This document shows positions 1 to 7,611 of a stretch of DNA of 64,000 nt, piece by piece. The stretch's first letter is position 1. Every line of letters starts with the position of its first letter. This DNA is from G963923945 sp965199175 (GTDB lineage Bacteria; Pseudomonadota; Alphaproteobacteria; G963923945), in contig OZ240684.1 in assembly GCA_965199175.1 (NCBI GenBank), positions 2,005,868 to 2,069,867 on the forward strand, written 5' to 3'. The position numbers were made by a program, and so were the translations under genes. The notes beneath the pieces were generated by a model that had not been told where the DNA came from, did no database searches, and saw nothing but the letters and a program-made list of their open reading frames with translations.

Positions 1-2
1 GT

Positions 3-86
3 GGGTTATTTTACGTTGCCTTAGCCTGCTGGTTCGGTTTGGCCGATGGATGGCGGCAGGTCCGCAGGAGCAATCCTCCCCCTTGA
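3..86 (+). CDS. C-terminal end of an upstream gene, possibly murJ (partial)
   Basis: The open frame entering from the left edge ends at the TGA at 84-86. Its last 27 codons read as a hydrophobic stretch followed by a short basic tail (GWRQVRRSNPPP), which fits the final membrane helix and tail of a polytopic membrane protein. In alphaproteobacteria the lipid II flippase gene murJ commonly precedes trpS, so MurJ is the natural guess. A second open frame (stop at 95-97) also reads through, so the choice of frame is not certain. Identification rests on position, not on a recognisable motif. Confidence 0.3.
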   Translation, partial: GLFYVALACWFGLADGWRQVRRSNPPP

Positions 87-110
87 TCAACCAATGAAAG
101 CATCTTTGTG

Positions 111-1109
111 ATGAAACGTATTTTTTCAGGTGTTCAGCCGACCGGTAATCTGCATTTAGGAAATTACCTGGGTGCTCTTCGTAATTGGGTCGATCTGCAG
201 AAACACTGTGACTGTATGTTTTGCATTGTTGATCTGCATGCTGTGACGGTTCCTCAGGATCCCGAAGACTTAAGAACCCATACCCGTGAGACTGCTGCTG
301 CTTATATTGCTGCCGGGATTGATCCGGATCGCTGTGCGATTTTTCCCCAAAGTGCGGTTTCAGGTCATGCTGAACTGGCCTGGATTTTGGCGTGTCACAC
401 CCCGCTGGGGTGGCTGAACAGGATGACTCAATTCAAAGAAAAAGCCGGAAAGCATCGTGAGAATGCTGTTTTGGGTCTGTATGCGTATCCGGTTTTGATG
501 GCGGCTGATATCCTGTTGTATAAGGCAACCCATGTACCGGTGGGCGAAGATCAAAAACAACATCTTGAATTAGCCCGGGATATCGCCGGCAGTTTCAACC
601 GCCAGTACAGCCAGGATTTTTTCCCGTTGCCAGAGCCGCAAATTCTTGGGGCCGCAACCCGCGTGATGAGTTTGCGTGATGGATCACGCAAGATGAGTAA
701 ATCTGATCCTTCTGATTATGCCCGGATCAATTTAACCGATAATGCGGATATGATTGCCCGCAAAATCCGCAAAGCACGCACCGATTCCCAACCGATTCCT
801 GATACACCGGCCGAACTGACCTCCCGCCCGGAGGCCCGCAATCTGGTCGGTCTGTTCGCAGCATTGTCTCGTCAGACCCCTGAGGAGGTTTGTTCTCAAT
901 TCGCTGGTTCTTTATTTTCCGGATTTAAGGAAAAACTCACCGAAATTGCGGTGACATCTCTCGCCCCGATTGCCGGGGAGATCCAGCGATTAAGCGATGA
1001 TGTGGCTCAGCTTGATGCTATTCTTAAACAGGGGGCAACCCGGGCACAAGATATCGCGGCGGCTCATTTGGATGACATGCGCTCTGTTATCGGATTTTTG
1101 CCGGTCTGA
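111..1109 (+). CDS. trpS: Tryptophanyl-tRNA synthetase
   Basis: Class Ic aminoacyl-tRNA synthetase that charges tRNA-Trp in the cytoplasm. The 332-residue length is standard for bacterial TrpS. The N-terminus shows SGVQPTGNLHLGNYLGA, containing the HIGH-type ATP-binding signature (HLGN), and KMSKSDPS near residue 194 is the KMSKS loop. GEDQKQHLELARDIA is the conserved active-site segment. A GTG directly precedes the ATG; I chose the ATG at 111. It follows the probable murJ end closely, the usual alphaproteobacterial arrangement. Confidence 0.97.
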   Translation: MKRIFSGVQPTGNLHLGNYLGALRNWVDLQKHCDCMFCIVDLHAVTVPQDPEDLRTHTRETAAAYIAAGIDPDRCAIFPQSAVSGHAELAWILACHTPLGWLNRMTQFKEKAGKHRENAVLGLYAYPVLMAADILLYKATHVPVGEDQKQHLELARDIAGSFNRQYSQDFFPLPEPQILGAATRVMSLRDGSRKMSKSDPSDYARINLTDNADMIARKIRKARTDSQPIPDTPAELTSRPEARNLVGLFAALSRQTPEEVCSQFAGSLFSGFKEKLTEIAVTSLAPIAGEIQRLSDDVAQLDAILKQGATRAQDIAAAHLDDMRSVIGFLPV

Positions 1110-1373
1110 ATGGATCCGTAACCATCGCCTGAGCCGTGTTTGCAAGAGCCTGTCTTTTTAATGAATTGCGCGTGTTTCTCTTGACACATAAAATGAGATC
1201 ATCATTTTCAGACTTTGTTGATCTGCGGAGTGATATCCTGGCCGGAGTGGACAAAAAACGTTGTTGATTAAAAAACGTTGTTGATTGAAGACAATCTGTT
1301 GGTTGAAAACAATACTGTCAATAAAAACAACGCAACCATGACAATGCGTTGAGGACGTTAGGTCGCTGTTTTG

Positions 1374-2300
1374 ATGCAGATCTACCTGCCGGTTGCCGAG
1401 ATATCGGTCAATATGATGCTTCTCCTGTCCTTGAGCGGAGGGGTCGGTTTTTTATCGGGTCTGTTCGGGGTAGGTGGCGGCTTTTTGATGACCCCATTAT
1501 TGATTTTTATCGGCGTTCCGCCCCCGGTTGCGGTTGCAACCGAAGCCAACCAGGTCGCCGGGTCAGCATTTTCGGCTTCTCTGGTTCATGCCCGGCGTTC
1601 CCATATCGATTACAAGATGGGGGGCTTGCTGCTGATTGGCGGCATGATTGGTTCGGGTTTTGGGGTCTGGTTTTACGGGGTTTTGCGTGCCTTTGGTCAT
1701 CTGGATCTGTTTATTTTCTTATCTTATGTTTTCATGCTGGGGATCATTGGTGGCCTCATGCTGACTGAAAGTCTGTTGGCTTTGTTCCGCCGCCGTCGTT
1801 CAGGGACAACCAGTGACCATGTCCGTATGCCAAAGATGTTGCGTGGATTGCCGTTTAAAACCCGTTTTCGCACGTCGCGCCTGTATATCAGTGCGTTGTT
1901 GCCGATTGGGTTGGGCGCAATCGTCGGTGTTCTGGCTGCTTTGATGGGGGTTGGGGGTGGATTCATCATGGTTCCGGCGATGATTTATCTGCTTGGGATG
2001 CCGGCAGCAGTGGTTGTCGGAACCTCTTTGTTTCATATTATTTTTGTGACGGCCAATGTCACTTTTTTGCAGGCGGCCAGCCATCAGACGGTGGATATTC
2101 TGCTGGCGGCGATTTTGTTGGCAGGGGGTGTTATTGGTGCCCAGATCGGGAGCCGGATGGTGGGTCGGTTGCGTGCTGACCAGATGCGCTTAATGCTGGC
2201 TTTCCTGGTTTTGACGGTGGCCGCTGGTCTGATCTGGACATTGACAACCCCTCCGGAGCAGCCCTTTGACGTTATTCTCTATGCAGCAGGAGACCCTTGA
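1374..2300 (+). CDS. TauE/SafE family membrane permease
   Basis: Integral membrane protein of the TauE/SafE (DUF81) family, thought to move small sulfur-containing or other organic anions across the inner membrane. About eight hydrophobic segments are visible. The two family halves each carry a glycine-rich loop: LFGVGGGFLMTPLL near residue 30 and LMGVGGGFIMVPAM near residue 190. A TTG precedes the ATG at 1374 and I chose the ATG. The stop codon overlaps the start of the next gene (TGATG), so the two are translationally coupled. The pairing with a TIGR02186 protein recurs in alphaproteobacteria; the substrate cannot be read from sequence. Confidence 0.9.
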   Translation: MQIYLPVAEISVNMMLLLSLSGGVGFLSGLFGVGGGFLMTPLLIFIGVPPPVAVATEANQVAGSAFSASLVHARRSHIDYKMGGLLLIGGMIGSGFGVWFYGVLRAFGHLDLFIFLSYVFMLGIIGGLMLTESLLALFRRRRSGTTSDHVRMPKMLRGLPFKTRFRTSRLYISALLPIGLGAIVGVLAALMGVGGGFIMVPAMIYLLGMPAAVVVGTSLFHIIFVTANVTFLQAASHQTVDILLAAILLAGGVIGAQIGSRMVGRLRADQMRLMLAFLVLTVAAGLIWTLTTPPEQPFDVILYAAGDP

Positions 2301-3211
2301 TGAGGCCGCTTAGAAATCCATATGCCTGCCCCATTGCCGCCTTGTGGGTGATCCTCACCGCAGCAGGCATTTTCCTGCCATTTGACGTAGCTGGTGCTCC
2401 TGAAGATTTTTCAACCCCCCCTCAAAGAGAAACAACAGCCCAAAAATTGTTCTCATCCCCAACCGGGAAGGCCGGATTAGAGACCGCTTTATCGATTGAT
2501 TTGGTGAATATTGATACGGGTTTTTCCGGGGCTGATCTTCTTTTGTTTGGTTCGGTCAGGGCCGGGACGGATATCGTGATCGTGGTCCGGGGACCCTCAG
2601 CAGATGCGACGATACAGCATAAACAACGCCGGGCTGGTATCTGGATTCATACTCAGGAGCAGGAATATAAAGGCATTCCTACCTATTATCATCTGGCGGC
2701 CAACCGGCCTGTAACCGCCTTTGTCCCGCCACAAGATCAGCAGCGTTTTGATCTTGGTTTGGCGATACGCAAAGCCCTGCCAGACAATAGATCCGGTTTT
2801 GGAGAACCAGGTCCGGGAGAATTCGATCCCGGAAAATCTGCGGATACTGCAACTGATGCTGCAACTGATCCTGCAACCGATTTTGGACAGGGCTTGATTG
2901 AAAACATGAGAAAACGGGGTTTTTATAGTCAATCAGAGCATGGGGTGACATTTATCGGCTCCCGCTTGTTTCGCACGGATGTACGTTTGCCGCCGGATGT
3001 TCCGGTGGGGTTGTTCACGGTGGATGTGTATGCGTTTCGTGATGGTCTGTTACAGGATATGCGCTCATCTGATTTTTGGGTTGGTAAAATCGGTATCGGG
3101 GCGGCTCTTTACAGTTTTGCTCATGCGTATCCTTTTCTTTATGGTATTGTTGCGGTTGTTATGGCGATTGGTCTGGGTGCCTTGAGTGCAGCCATTTTCC
3201 GAACCTTGTGA
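2300..3211 (+). CDS. TIGR02186 family membrane-anchored protein
   Basis: Matches the alphaproteobacterial TIGR02186 (Alph_Pro_TM) family by recall of its layout: an N-terminal signal or anchor (LWVILTAAGIFLPF), a periplasmic domain containing LVNIDTGFSGADLLLFG and VVVRGP-type strands, and a C-terminal membrane helix near residues 270-300. Residues around 180-197 form a threonine/alanine/aspartate-rich run (TATDAATDPATD), probably a tract that varies in length. The start overlaps the TauE stop, so the two are made together and probably act together at the inner membrane. The function of the family is unknown to me. Confidence 0.85.
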   Translation: MRPLRNPYACPIAALWVILTAAGIFLPFDVAGAPEDFSTPPQRETTAQKLFSSPTGKAGLETALSIDLVNIDTGFSGADLLLFGSVRAGTDIVIVVRGPSADATIQHKQRRAGIWIHTQEQEYKGIPTYYHLAANRPVTAFVPPQDQQRFDLGLAIRKALPDNRSGFGEPGPGEFDPGKSADTATDAATDPATDFGQGLIENMRKRGFYSQSEHGVTFIGSRLFRTDVRLPPDVPVGLFTVDVYAFRDGLLQDMRSSDFWVGKIGIGAALYSFAHAYPFLYGIVAVVMAIGLGALSAAIFRTL

Positions 3212-3222
3212 AGGGGGTTGGT

Positions 3223-3708
3223 ATGACAGAAATGCCACAATCCCAGGGAAGAAGAGTTTTTCTTGTGGTTGCTGATGACAGCGAAGAAATGCAGGCTGCT
3301 TTGGAATATGCCTGTATCCGGGCACTCAATACCGGGGGGCAGGTGGCTCTCCTGCATGTGTTGGAAAAGCCAGCCTATATGCATTGGATGACTGTTGAAA
3401 ATATCCGTATGGAAGAGGCCCGGGCTGCTGCTGAGGATTTGTTGCTGAGGCTTTCAGAACAGGTCAATCAGCTGACCGGTGGTGTCCCGGTCTTATTCCT
3501 GCGGGAGGGAGATTGCCGGGAATGCTTACTGGAATTGATTGAAAATGATCCGAGCATCTCAATCCTGGTTCTTGGGGCTGCGACCGATGGCAAAGGGCCG
3601 GGGCCTTTGGTATCATCCCTGACCAGTAAACTGGTCGGAAAACTGAGAATCCCGATTACGGTGGTTCCGGGTAATCTCACCCATGCCCAGTTAAAAGAGA
3701 TTTGTTGA
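3223..3708 (+). CDS. Universal stress protein (UspA family)
   Basis: Single-domain UspA protein of 161 residues. FLVVADDSEEMQAALEYAC is the first strand and helix of the fold, ALLHVLEKP is the second strand, and LVLGAATDGKGPGPLVSSL is the nucleotide-binding G-rich loop that marks ATP-binding members. An in-frame GTG lies at 3208, but the ATG at 3223 has the better ribosome-binding site (AAGGGGG a few bases upstream). It directly follows the TIGR02186 gene on the same strand and is probably its operon partner. In relatives a nifU-like gene often follows; none is seen here. Confidence 0.9.
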   Translation: MTEMPQSQGRRVFLVVADDSEEMQAALEYACIRALNTGGQVALLHVLEKPAYMHWMTVENIRMEEARAAAEDLLLRLSEQVNQLTGGVPVLFLREGDCRECLLELIENDPSISILVLGAATDGKGPGPLVSSLTSKLVGKLRIPITVVPGNLTHAQLKEIC

Positions 3709-4363
3709 TGTAAAACCGGGTGGTGGCTCCTGCCCTCAGATCAGGATGATTGACCAATGCCACGGGGCGGAACCCTTTCTCCGACAAGTCTTTATTTGTT
3801 TTTCTTAAGTCTGAAGATTCTTTCAAGTCTTAAGAACTGTCAGACCAGTGGCATTTGGGGTATCGTGAACACCCAGGAAAAAAGATACCGTTTGACCGGT
3901 TTTGGTAGAAGACAACAGGAATGCTTTTGCCGGTTTCCTTAAGGCAGGATGGGCAGCTTCTGCTATCAGCTGGAATTTCGGGAAGCTGAGGACTTTCCGG
4001 GCGGGCCTTGCTGTCGTTCTGGCAGGGGACACAATATACAGCCTGGGGGCTGGCTTCTCAGCGCGGATAGGGAATTGCAGCACCACAACCGGGAAACTGG
4101 CACAAAAACAGTTGATCAGTATCGAACAAAAGTTGGTTTTTCATGGATACTGTAGTTTTTGCGTTTACATTGACGACATATAAATCTGTTGGCCAGAAGA
4201 CCGACAGTGGCCAAAGTGAGTTTATCCAGTCAGTAGTCTTCCAAAATCTCTGCCTCAATTTTTGACCTGTCGTCACAGCCCTTTGAGGTGCATTTTACCT
4301 GGAGTGTGCCTATAGGCCGCATCGTCAATCTCCTTTGGAAAATATTCTCCTCTTTGAGGGAAA
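3709..4363. other. Intergenic region without a convincing gene
   Basis: Open frames of 60-95 codons exist on both strands (for example 3902-4183 plus and 3823-4086 minus). They overlap each other, lack good ribosome-binding sites and match nothing I recognise. The minus-strand frame is rich in P, A and R, as is usual for chance frames. I see no clear terminator. Confidence 0.4.
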
Positions 4364-4440
4364 TGGCGCGCCCGACAGGATTCGAACCTGTGACCTCTGC
4401 CTTCGGAGGGCAGCACTCTATCCAGCTGAGCTACGGGCGC
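4364..4440 (-). tRNA. tRNA-Arg (anticodon CCG)
   Basis: The minus strand folds as a complete cloverleaf: acceptor GCGCCCG/CGGGCGC, D arm GCTCAGCTGGATAGAGT, anticodon stem CTGCC/GGCAG around loop CTCCGAA (anticodon CCG, reading CGG), and a T arm with loop TTCGAAT. The 3' CCA is encoded (TGG at 4364-4366 on the plus strand). Confidence 0.97.
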
Positions 4441-4635
4441 TACATTCCCGGCTGACCGCTTTGATCATGATCCCGTTTATGAGAGATAAAAGCGGCCTTG
4501 CGGAAACCAGATACTGAAATAAGGAGACCATTATATAGCCCGTTCTGGCTTCTTCTGCCAAGCATCATATCGATAGAGGTGAAAATCCGCCCCGGCAATG
4601 TGTTGTTTCTGGTGGTGCTGGTTTTCCCCTCTGGA

Positions 4636-5646
4636 TTAGGGGGCAACGGGGTCTGCCAGCAACCGATGGCGCGATGCGTGATCGGCTCCCGAAGGCAGCA
4701 GGCGGTCGTGGTCGTAAATCCAGGAGACGATATCTTCCTGATAGCGACGTCCGGCCTGATCACGCAGCAGCATATGATACCCATCTTCATAGAGTGCCAG
4801 ACGAAGCCAACTCTCCGGAGGAACTGTCCGGATAAATTGGCGCATCGAATCCGGGCGGATGATTTCATCCCTCAGGCCATAAAGCAGCAAGACCGGACGA
4901 TCCAGCGCATCCCCGCTGGCAAGGGCATGATCCATTAAATCAGTCAGGCCCGAAAGGGTATCAACACGGCTGCGGCGGATTAAAAGCGGGTCCCTGGACA
5001 ATTCCCTCAGCATGTCAAAATTATCCGAAGGCGTGATATTCAGCCCACTGTTTCCCAGGCGCAACCAGGGAGTGATATGGCTGAATACCGAAAGGGCGGC
5101 AACCTGAAATGGATTCATCAAATCCCGTCCCCATACTGCCGGGGCAACCAGAATAAGCCCGTCAGCGGTCAGGGAGCCGGGAGCTGTCAAAGCCGCCAGA
5201 GCCACCGCCCCACCCATACTTTCACCGAGTATATAAAGGGGCTTGCCCGGCCAAAGAGCAGACAGGGCAGCGGCGGCTTGCCGGGCATCCTCAACCATAT
5301 GCGGGACTCCTGCCCAAAGCCCGCGATGAGGGGACTCGCCAAATCCCCGTTGATCTATCGCATAAACAGCCAGACCCCGGCGGGCAAAATATGCCCCGGA
5401 ATCTTTGAACGCCATGCGGTAATCATTAAAGCCATGCAAAGCCAGAATAACCGCTTGTGGCTCTGTTTCCGGAAGCCAGACCGCCACCGGTAACGCCACC
5501 CCATCGGAAGCGATGAAATGCCTGGTCTCAAAATGTGGGGAGGTGTCCACCAACGGACCTCGCGGCTGGAGTTGGGGGGTACAGGCAGCCCCAACCCCCA
5601 TGATCAGGATGAATTGACATAATAAAAGAAACGGTTTGATACGCAT
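4636..5646 (-). CDS. Lipoprotein alpha/beta hydrolase (monoacylglycerol lipase / S33-like)
   Basis: A 336-residue predicted lipoprotein. A positively charged hydrophobic signal ends in the lipobox VGAAC, so Cys22 would be lipidated and the enzyme anchored in an envelope membrane. The rest is an alpha/beta hydrolase: HGFNDYR oxyanion region near residue 70, GESMGGA nucleophile elbow with catalytic Ser near residue 145, LLYGLRDEII (acid) and DGYHMLLRD (histidine). The match is best to the lysophospholipase/monoacylglycerol lipase (Hydrolase_4) group. Its substrate is inferred to be a lipid ester. It stands alone, next to tRNA-Arg. Confidence 0.88.
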   Translation of the reverse strand: MRIKPFLLLCQFILIMGVGAACTPQLQPRGPLVDTSPHFETRHFIASDGVALPVAVWLPETEPQAVILALHGFNDYRMAFKDSGAYFARRGLAVYAIDQRGFGESPHRGLWAGVPHMVEDARQAAAALSALWPGKPLYILGESMGGAVALAALTAPGSLTADGLILVAPAVWGRDLMNPFQVAALSVFSHITPWLRLGNSGLNITPSDNFDMLRELSRDPLLIRRSRVDTLSGLTDLMDHALASGDALDRPVLLLYGLRDEIIRPDSMRQFIRTVPPESWLRLALYEDGYHMLLRDQAGRRYQEDIVSWIYDHDRLLPSGADHASRHRLLADPVAP

Positions 5647-5889
5647 TGATGCAATAAAATCCCCGAAACGGGTGATTTTGATATTTTTTTTCAGAGCGTT
5701 CCGAAGCTGGTTTTTAATCTCATATACCTGATGATTTTCCGGTTTTTCAGGAGAGATTCTCTCCCATGATTTTGGTCATAACATGGCCGGACATTGATCA
5801 ATCAGCACAACCGGAATAAACAAAACCAACCAGATCACTTTATCGGCTGATCCACCCGGCATATCACCTCGCTGAACATGGTGCCTTAC

Positions 5890-6858
5890 TCAACTGGTCA
5901 CGGTGTCTTTGTGGCTGGTGAGTTCTAAGAAAATATCTTCAAGATCTGCTTCATCGGTATGCACATCCAGAATCCCGTACCCTTCTTTCTGCACAGCATC
6001 CATGATGGTCTTAAAATCGGTTTTTTGTGGATTATAACGAATGGATAAAGAATGTTCTCCGGCCACTTGAGCAACCAGAGAACCAAAATGAACCGGGCCG
6101 CTGACAGGACGGTCAACCGACAAGGTGAGTTCCTTTTGACTGATTCGTTGCAAAAGGAGGTTTTTTTCCTCACACGCCACCAGACGCCCCTGGTCAATGA
6201 TGGCGATATGATCACAGAGTTCCTGAGCTTCTTCTAAATAATGGGTCGTGAGGAGAATGGTAATTCCCCGGTCATTCAAAGCCCGTACATTGGTCCAGAG
6301 CTGGCGCCGCAGATCAACATCGACTCCGGCGGTGGGCTCATCAAGGACCAAAATCGGCGGATCATGAATCATCGCCTTGGCCACCATCAGCCGCCGCCGC
6401 ATTCCCCCGGATAAATGACGCGCATAGGCCGTTGCCTTATCCCCCAGACCAACCAGATCAAGAATGCGCAAAGAACGTTCCTGATCACGGGCCAAACCAT
6501 ACAGCCCAGCCTGCATATCCAGCAATTCCAACGGCGTAAAATAGGGGTCAATATTCAATTCCTGAGGAACCACGCCAATCACCGCCCGGGCATTGCGGGA
6601 ATCGCGGTCGATATCAATCCCCCAGACCTCGACAGTCCCGGAAGTCTTGAAAACCAACCCGGCCAGAATGTTAATCAGAGTGGACTTTCCGGCCCCGTTT
6701 GGACCCAACAACCCGAAAATCGACCCGCACGGAATTCCAAGGTCAATATGATCCAATGCCAATGACTGATTGTTCCTGGTCTGGTATATTTTGGTCAGCT
6801 GCCGGGCGGAAACCGCCCATTGAGGTGTTTGAACAGCAAAAGCGTGCGGTTTGGTCAT
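5890..6858 (-). CDS. ABC transporter ATP-binding protein (ABC-2 type, YadG/DrrA-like)
   Basis: ATPase subunit of an ABC-2 exporter. Visible motifs in order: Walker A GPNGAGKS, Q-loop region GVVPQELNIDPYFT, signature LSGGMRRRL, Walker B ILVLDEPTAGVD and H-loop LLTTHYLEEA. The C-terminal 80 residues form the extra domain found in DrrA/YadG-type proteins. The first ATG is at 6858; an upstream TTG frame would add 21 hydrophobic residues unlike the family. No permease gene lies next to it, which is unusual because these ATPases are normally paired with a YadH-type membrane protein. Confidence 0.92.
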   Translation of the reverse strand: MTKPHAFAVQTPQWAVSARQLTKIYQTRNNQSLALDHIDLGIPCGSIFGLLGPNGAGKSTLINILAGLVFKTSGTVEVWGIDIDRDSRNARAVIGVVPQELNIDPYFTPLELLDMQAGLYGLARDQERSLRILDLVGLGDKATAYARHLSGGMRRRLMVAKAMIHDPPILVLDEPTAGVDVDLRRQLWTNVRALNDRGITILLTTHYLEEAQELCDHIAIIDQGRLVACEEKNLLLQRISQKELTLSVDRPVSGPVHFGSLVAQVAGEHSLSIRYNPQKTDFKTIMDAVQKEGYGILDVHTDEADLEDIFLELTSHKDTVTS

Positions 6859-6939
6859 GGGGTCTGATTTTGTCACGGATGGGGATAAAAATCGATGAGT
6901 ATAAAAGCAGAAAAAGAACAAGATAACGCATTAAGAAGA

Positions 6940-7085
6940 TAACGCATTAAGTAAGGTAATGTATTAAGACGCATCAAGATGATACATAGAAATGATATAT
7001 AGAATTGAGTAGCCGGATACAGTCACTCAATCTCAGTCATGAACTTAACCTCAGTCATGAACTCAATAGATTTCACTTTCACCGG
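6940..7085. repeat. Degenerate short direct repeats upstream of the ABC ATPase
   Basis: Imperfect copies of AACGCATTAAG and related sequence (ACGCATTAAGAAG, GTAATGTATTAAG, ACGCATCAAG) follow one another from about 6920 to 6985. CTCAGTCATGAACT is then repeated near 7032-7076. This is an example of the window-wide pattern of short tandem duplications between genes. Confidence 0.6.
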
Positions 7086-7174
7086 TTTACCGGCTTATAA
7101 AATCCATGCCGGATATTTTACCATATGCCAACCTGATCGCGAAGGAGCATGGCCGACAGTCGCCATGAAAACCC

Positions 7175-7360
7175 ATGACCAATACCGATACCGTCATCGT
7201 TGAGGAACCCCGTATTTATTGCGAAGGAGGCCCCAGCCCGTCTTTAGGTCATCCGCGTATTTATCTGAATATAGGCACCGATAGTGAGAAAAATACCAAG
7301 GCTGTTTGCCCTTATTGTGGCCGTGTTTTCCGCTTGTCTAAAACGGCTCAACCGTCTTAA
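7175..7360 (+). CDS. Zinc-finger domain protein (CHCC type, NDUFS6-like)
   Basis: A 61-residue protein with the CHCC zinc-finger layout: C near residue 16, HPRIYLNI (histidine ligand) and CPYCGRVF (last two cysteines). The family (PF10276) includes the mitochondrial complex I subunit NDUFS6, and alphaproteobacterial members are small stand-alone proteins. The role is inferred to be Zn-dependent complex I assembly or structure. Its TAA overlaps the ATG of a possible following small frame, and polA follows at 7608. Confidence 0.9.
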   Translation: MTNTDTVIVEEPRIYCEGGPSPSLGHPRIYLNIGTDSEKNTKAVCPYCGRVFRLSKTAQPS

Positions 7361-7611
7361 TGAGTCGGGATATAATAAAAAACATCATCCGGGAAAGAAA
7401 CCCCGCCAGGGTCAGATTGAACCCATTAAGACAATCACGGCCACAAAAATACGTTCATCTGTTAAAAAAACATCTGTTAAAAAACACCTCCGTCAAAGAA
7501 GAATCATCAAAGAACTTCTACCACAGTTCCGGCGTATCACGGGAAAAATCCCATATGAAAAATATGGCAAACGCCGCGAAACAAAAGTGTCCTGAAATAA
7601 AAACATCATGA
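7360..7611 (+). CDS. Possible small basic protein coupled to polA
   Basis: An 83-codon frame whose ATG overlaps the zinc-finger gene's TAA (TAATG at 7358-7362) and whose TGA overlaps the polA ATG (ATGA at 7608-7611). This double overlap is the typical signature of translational coupling. The product is highly basic and rich in K, N, S and R, with no domain I recognise, and its composition could equally be that of spacer DNA with tandem lysine codons. I keep it as a tentative gene on layout alone. Confidence 0.3.
   Translation: MSRDIIKNIIRERNPARVRLNPLRQSRPQKYVHLLKKHLLKNTSVKEESSKNFYHSSGVSREKSHMKNMANAAKQKCPEIKTS

Noticed and set aside
1349..1768. 139-codon plus-strand frame overlapping the TauE permease
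   Set aside because: Out-of-frame shadow rich in C, G and R; the TauE frame shows clear family motifs.
4498..4938. 146-codon plus-strand frame opposite the lipoprotein hydrolase
   Set aside because: Lies antisense to a well-supported gene, with shadow composition and no motif.
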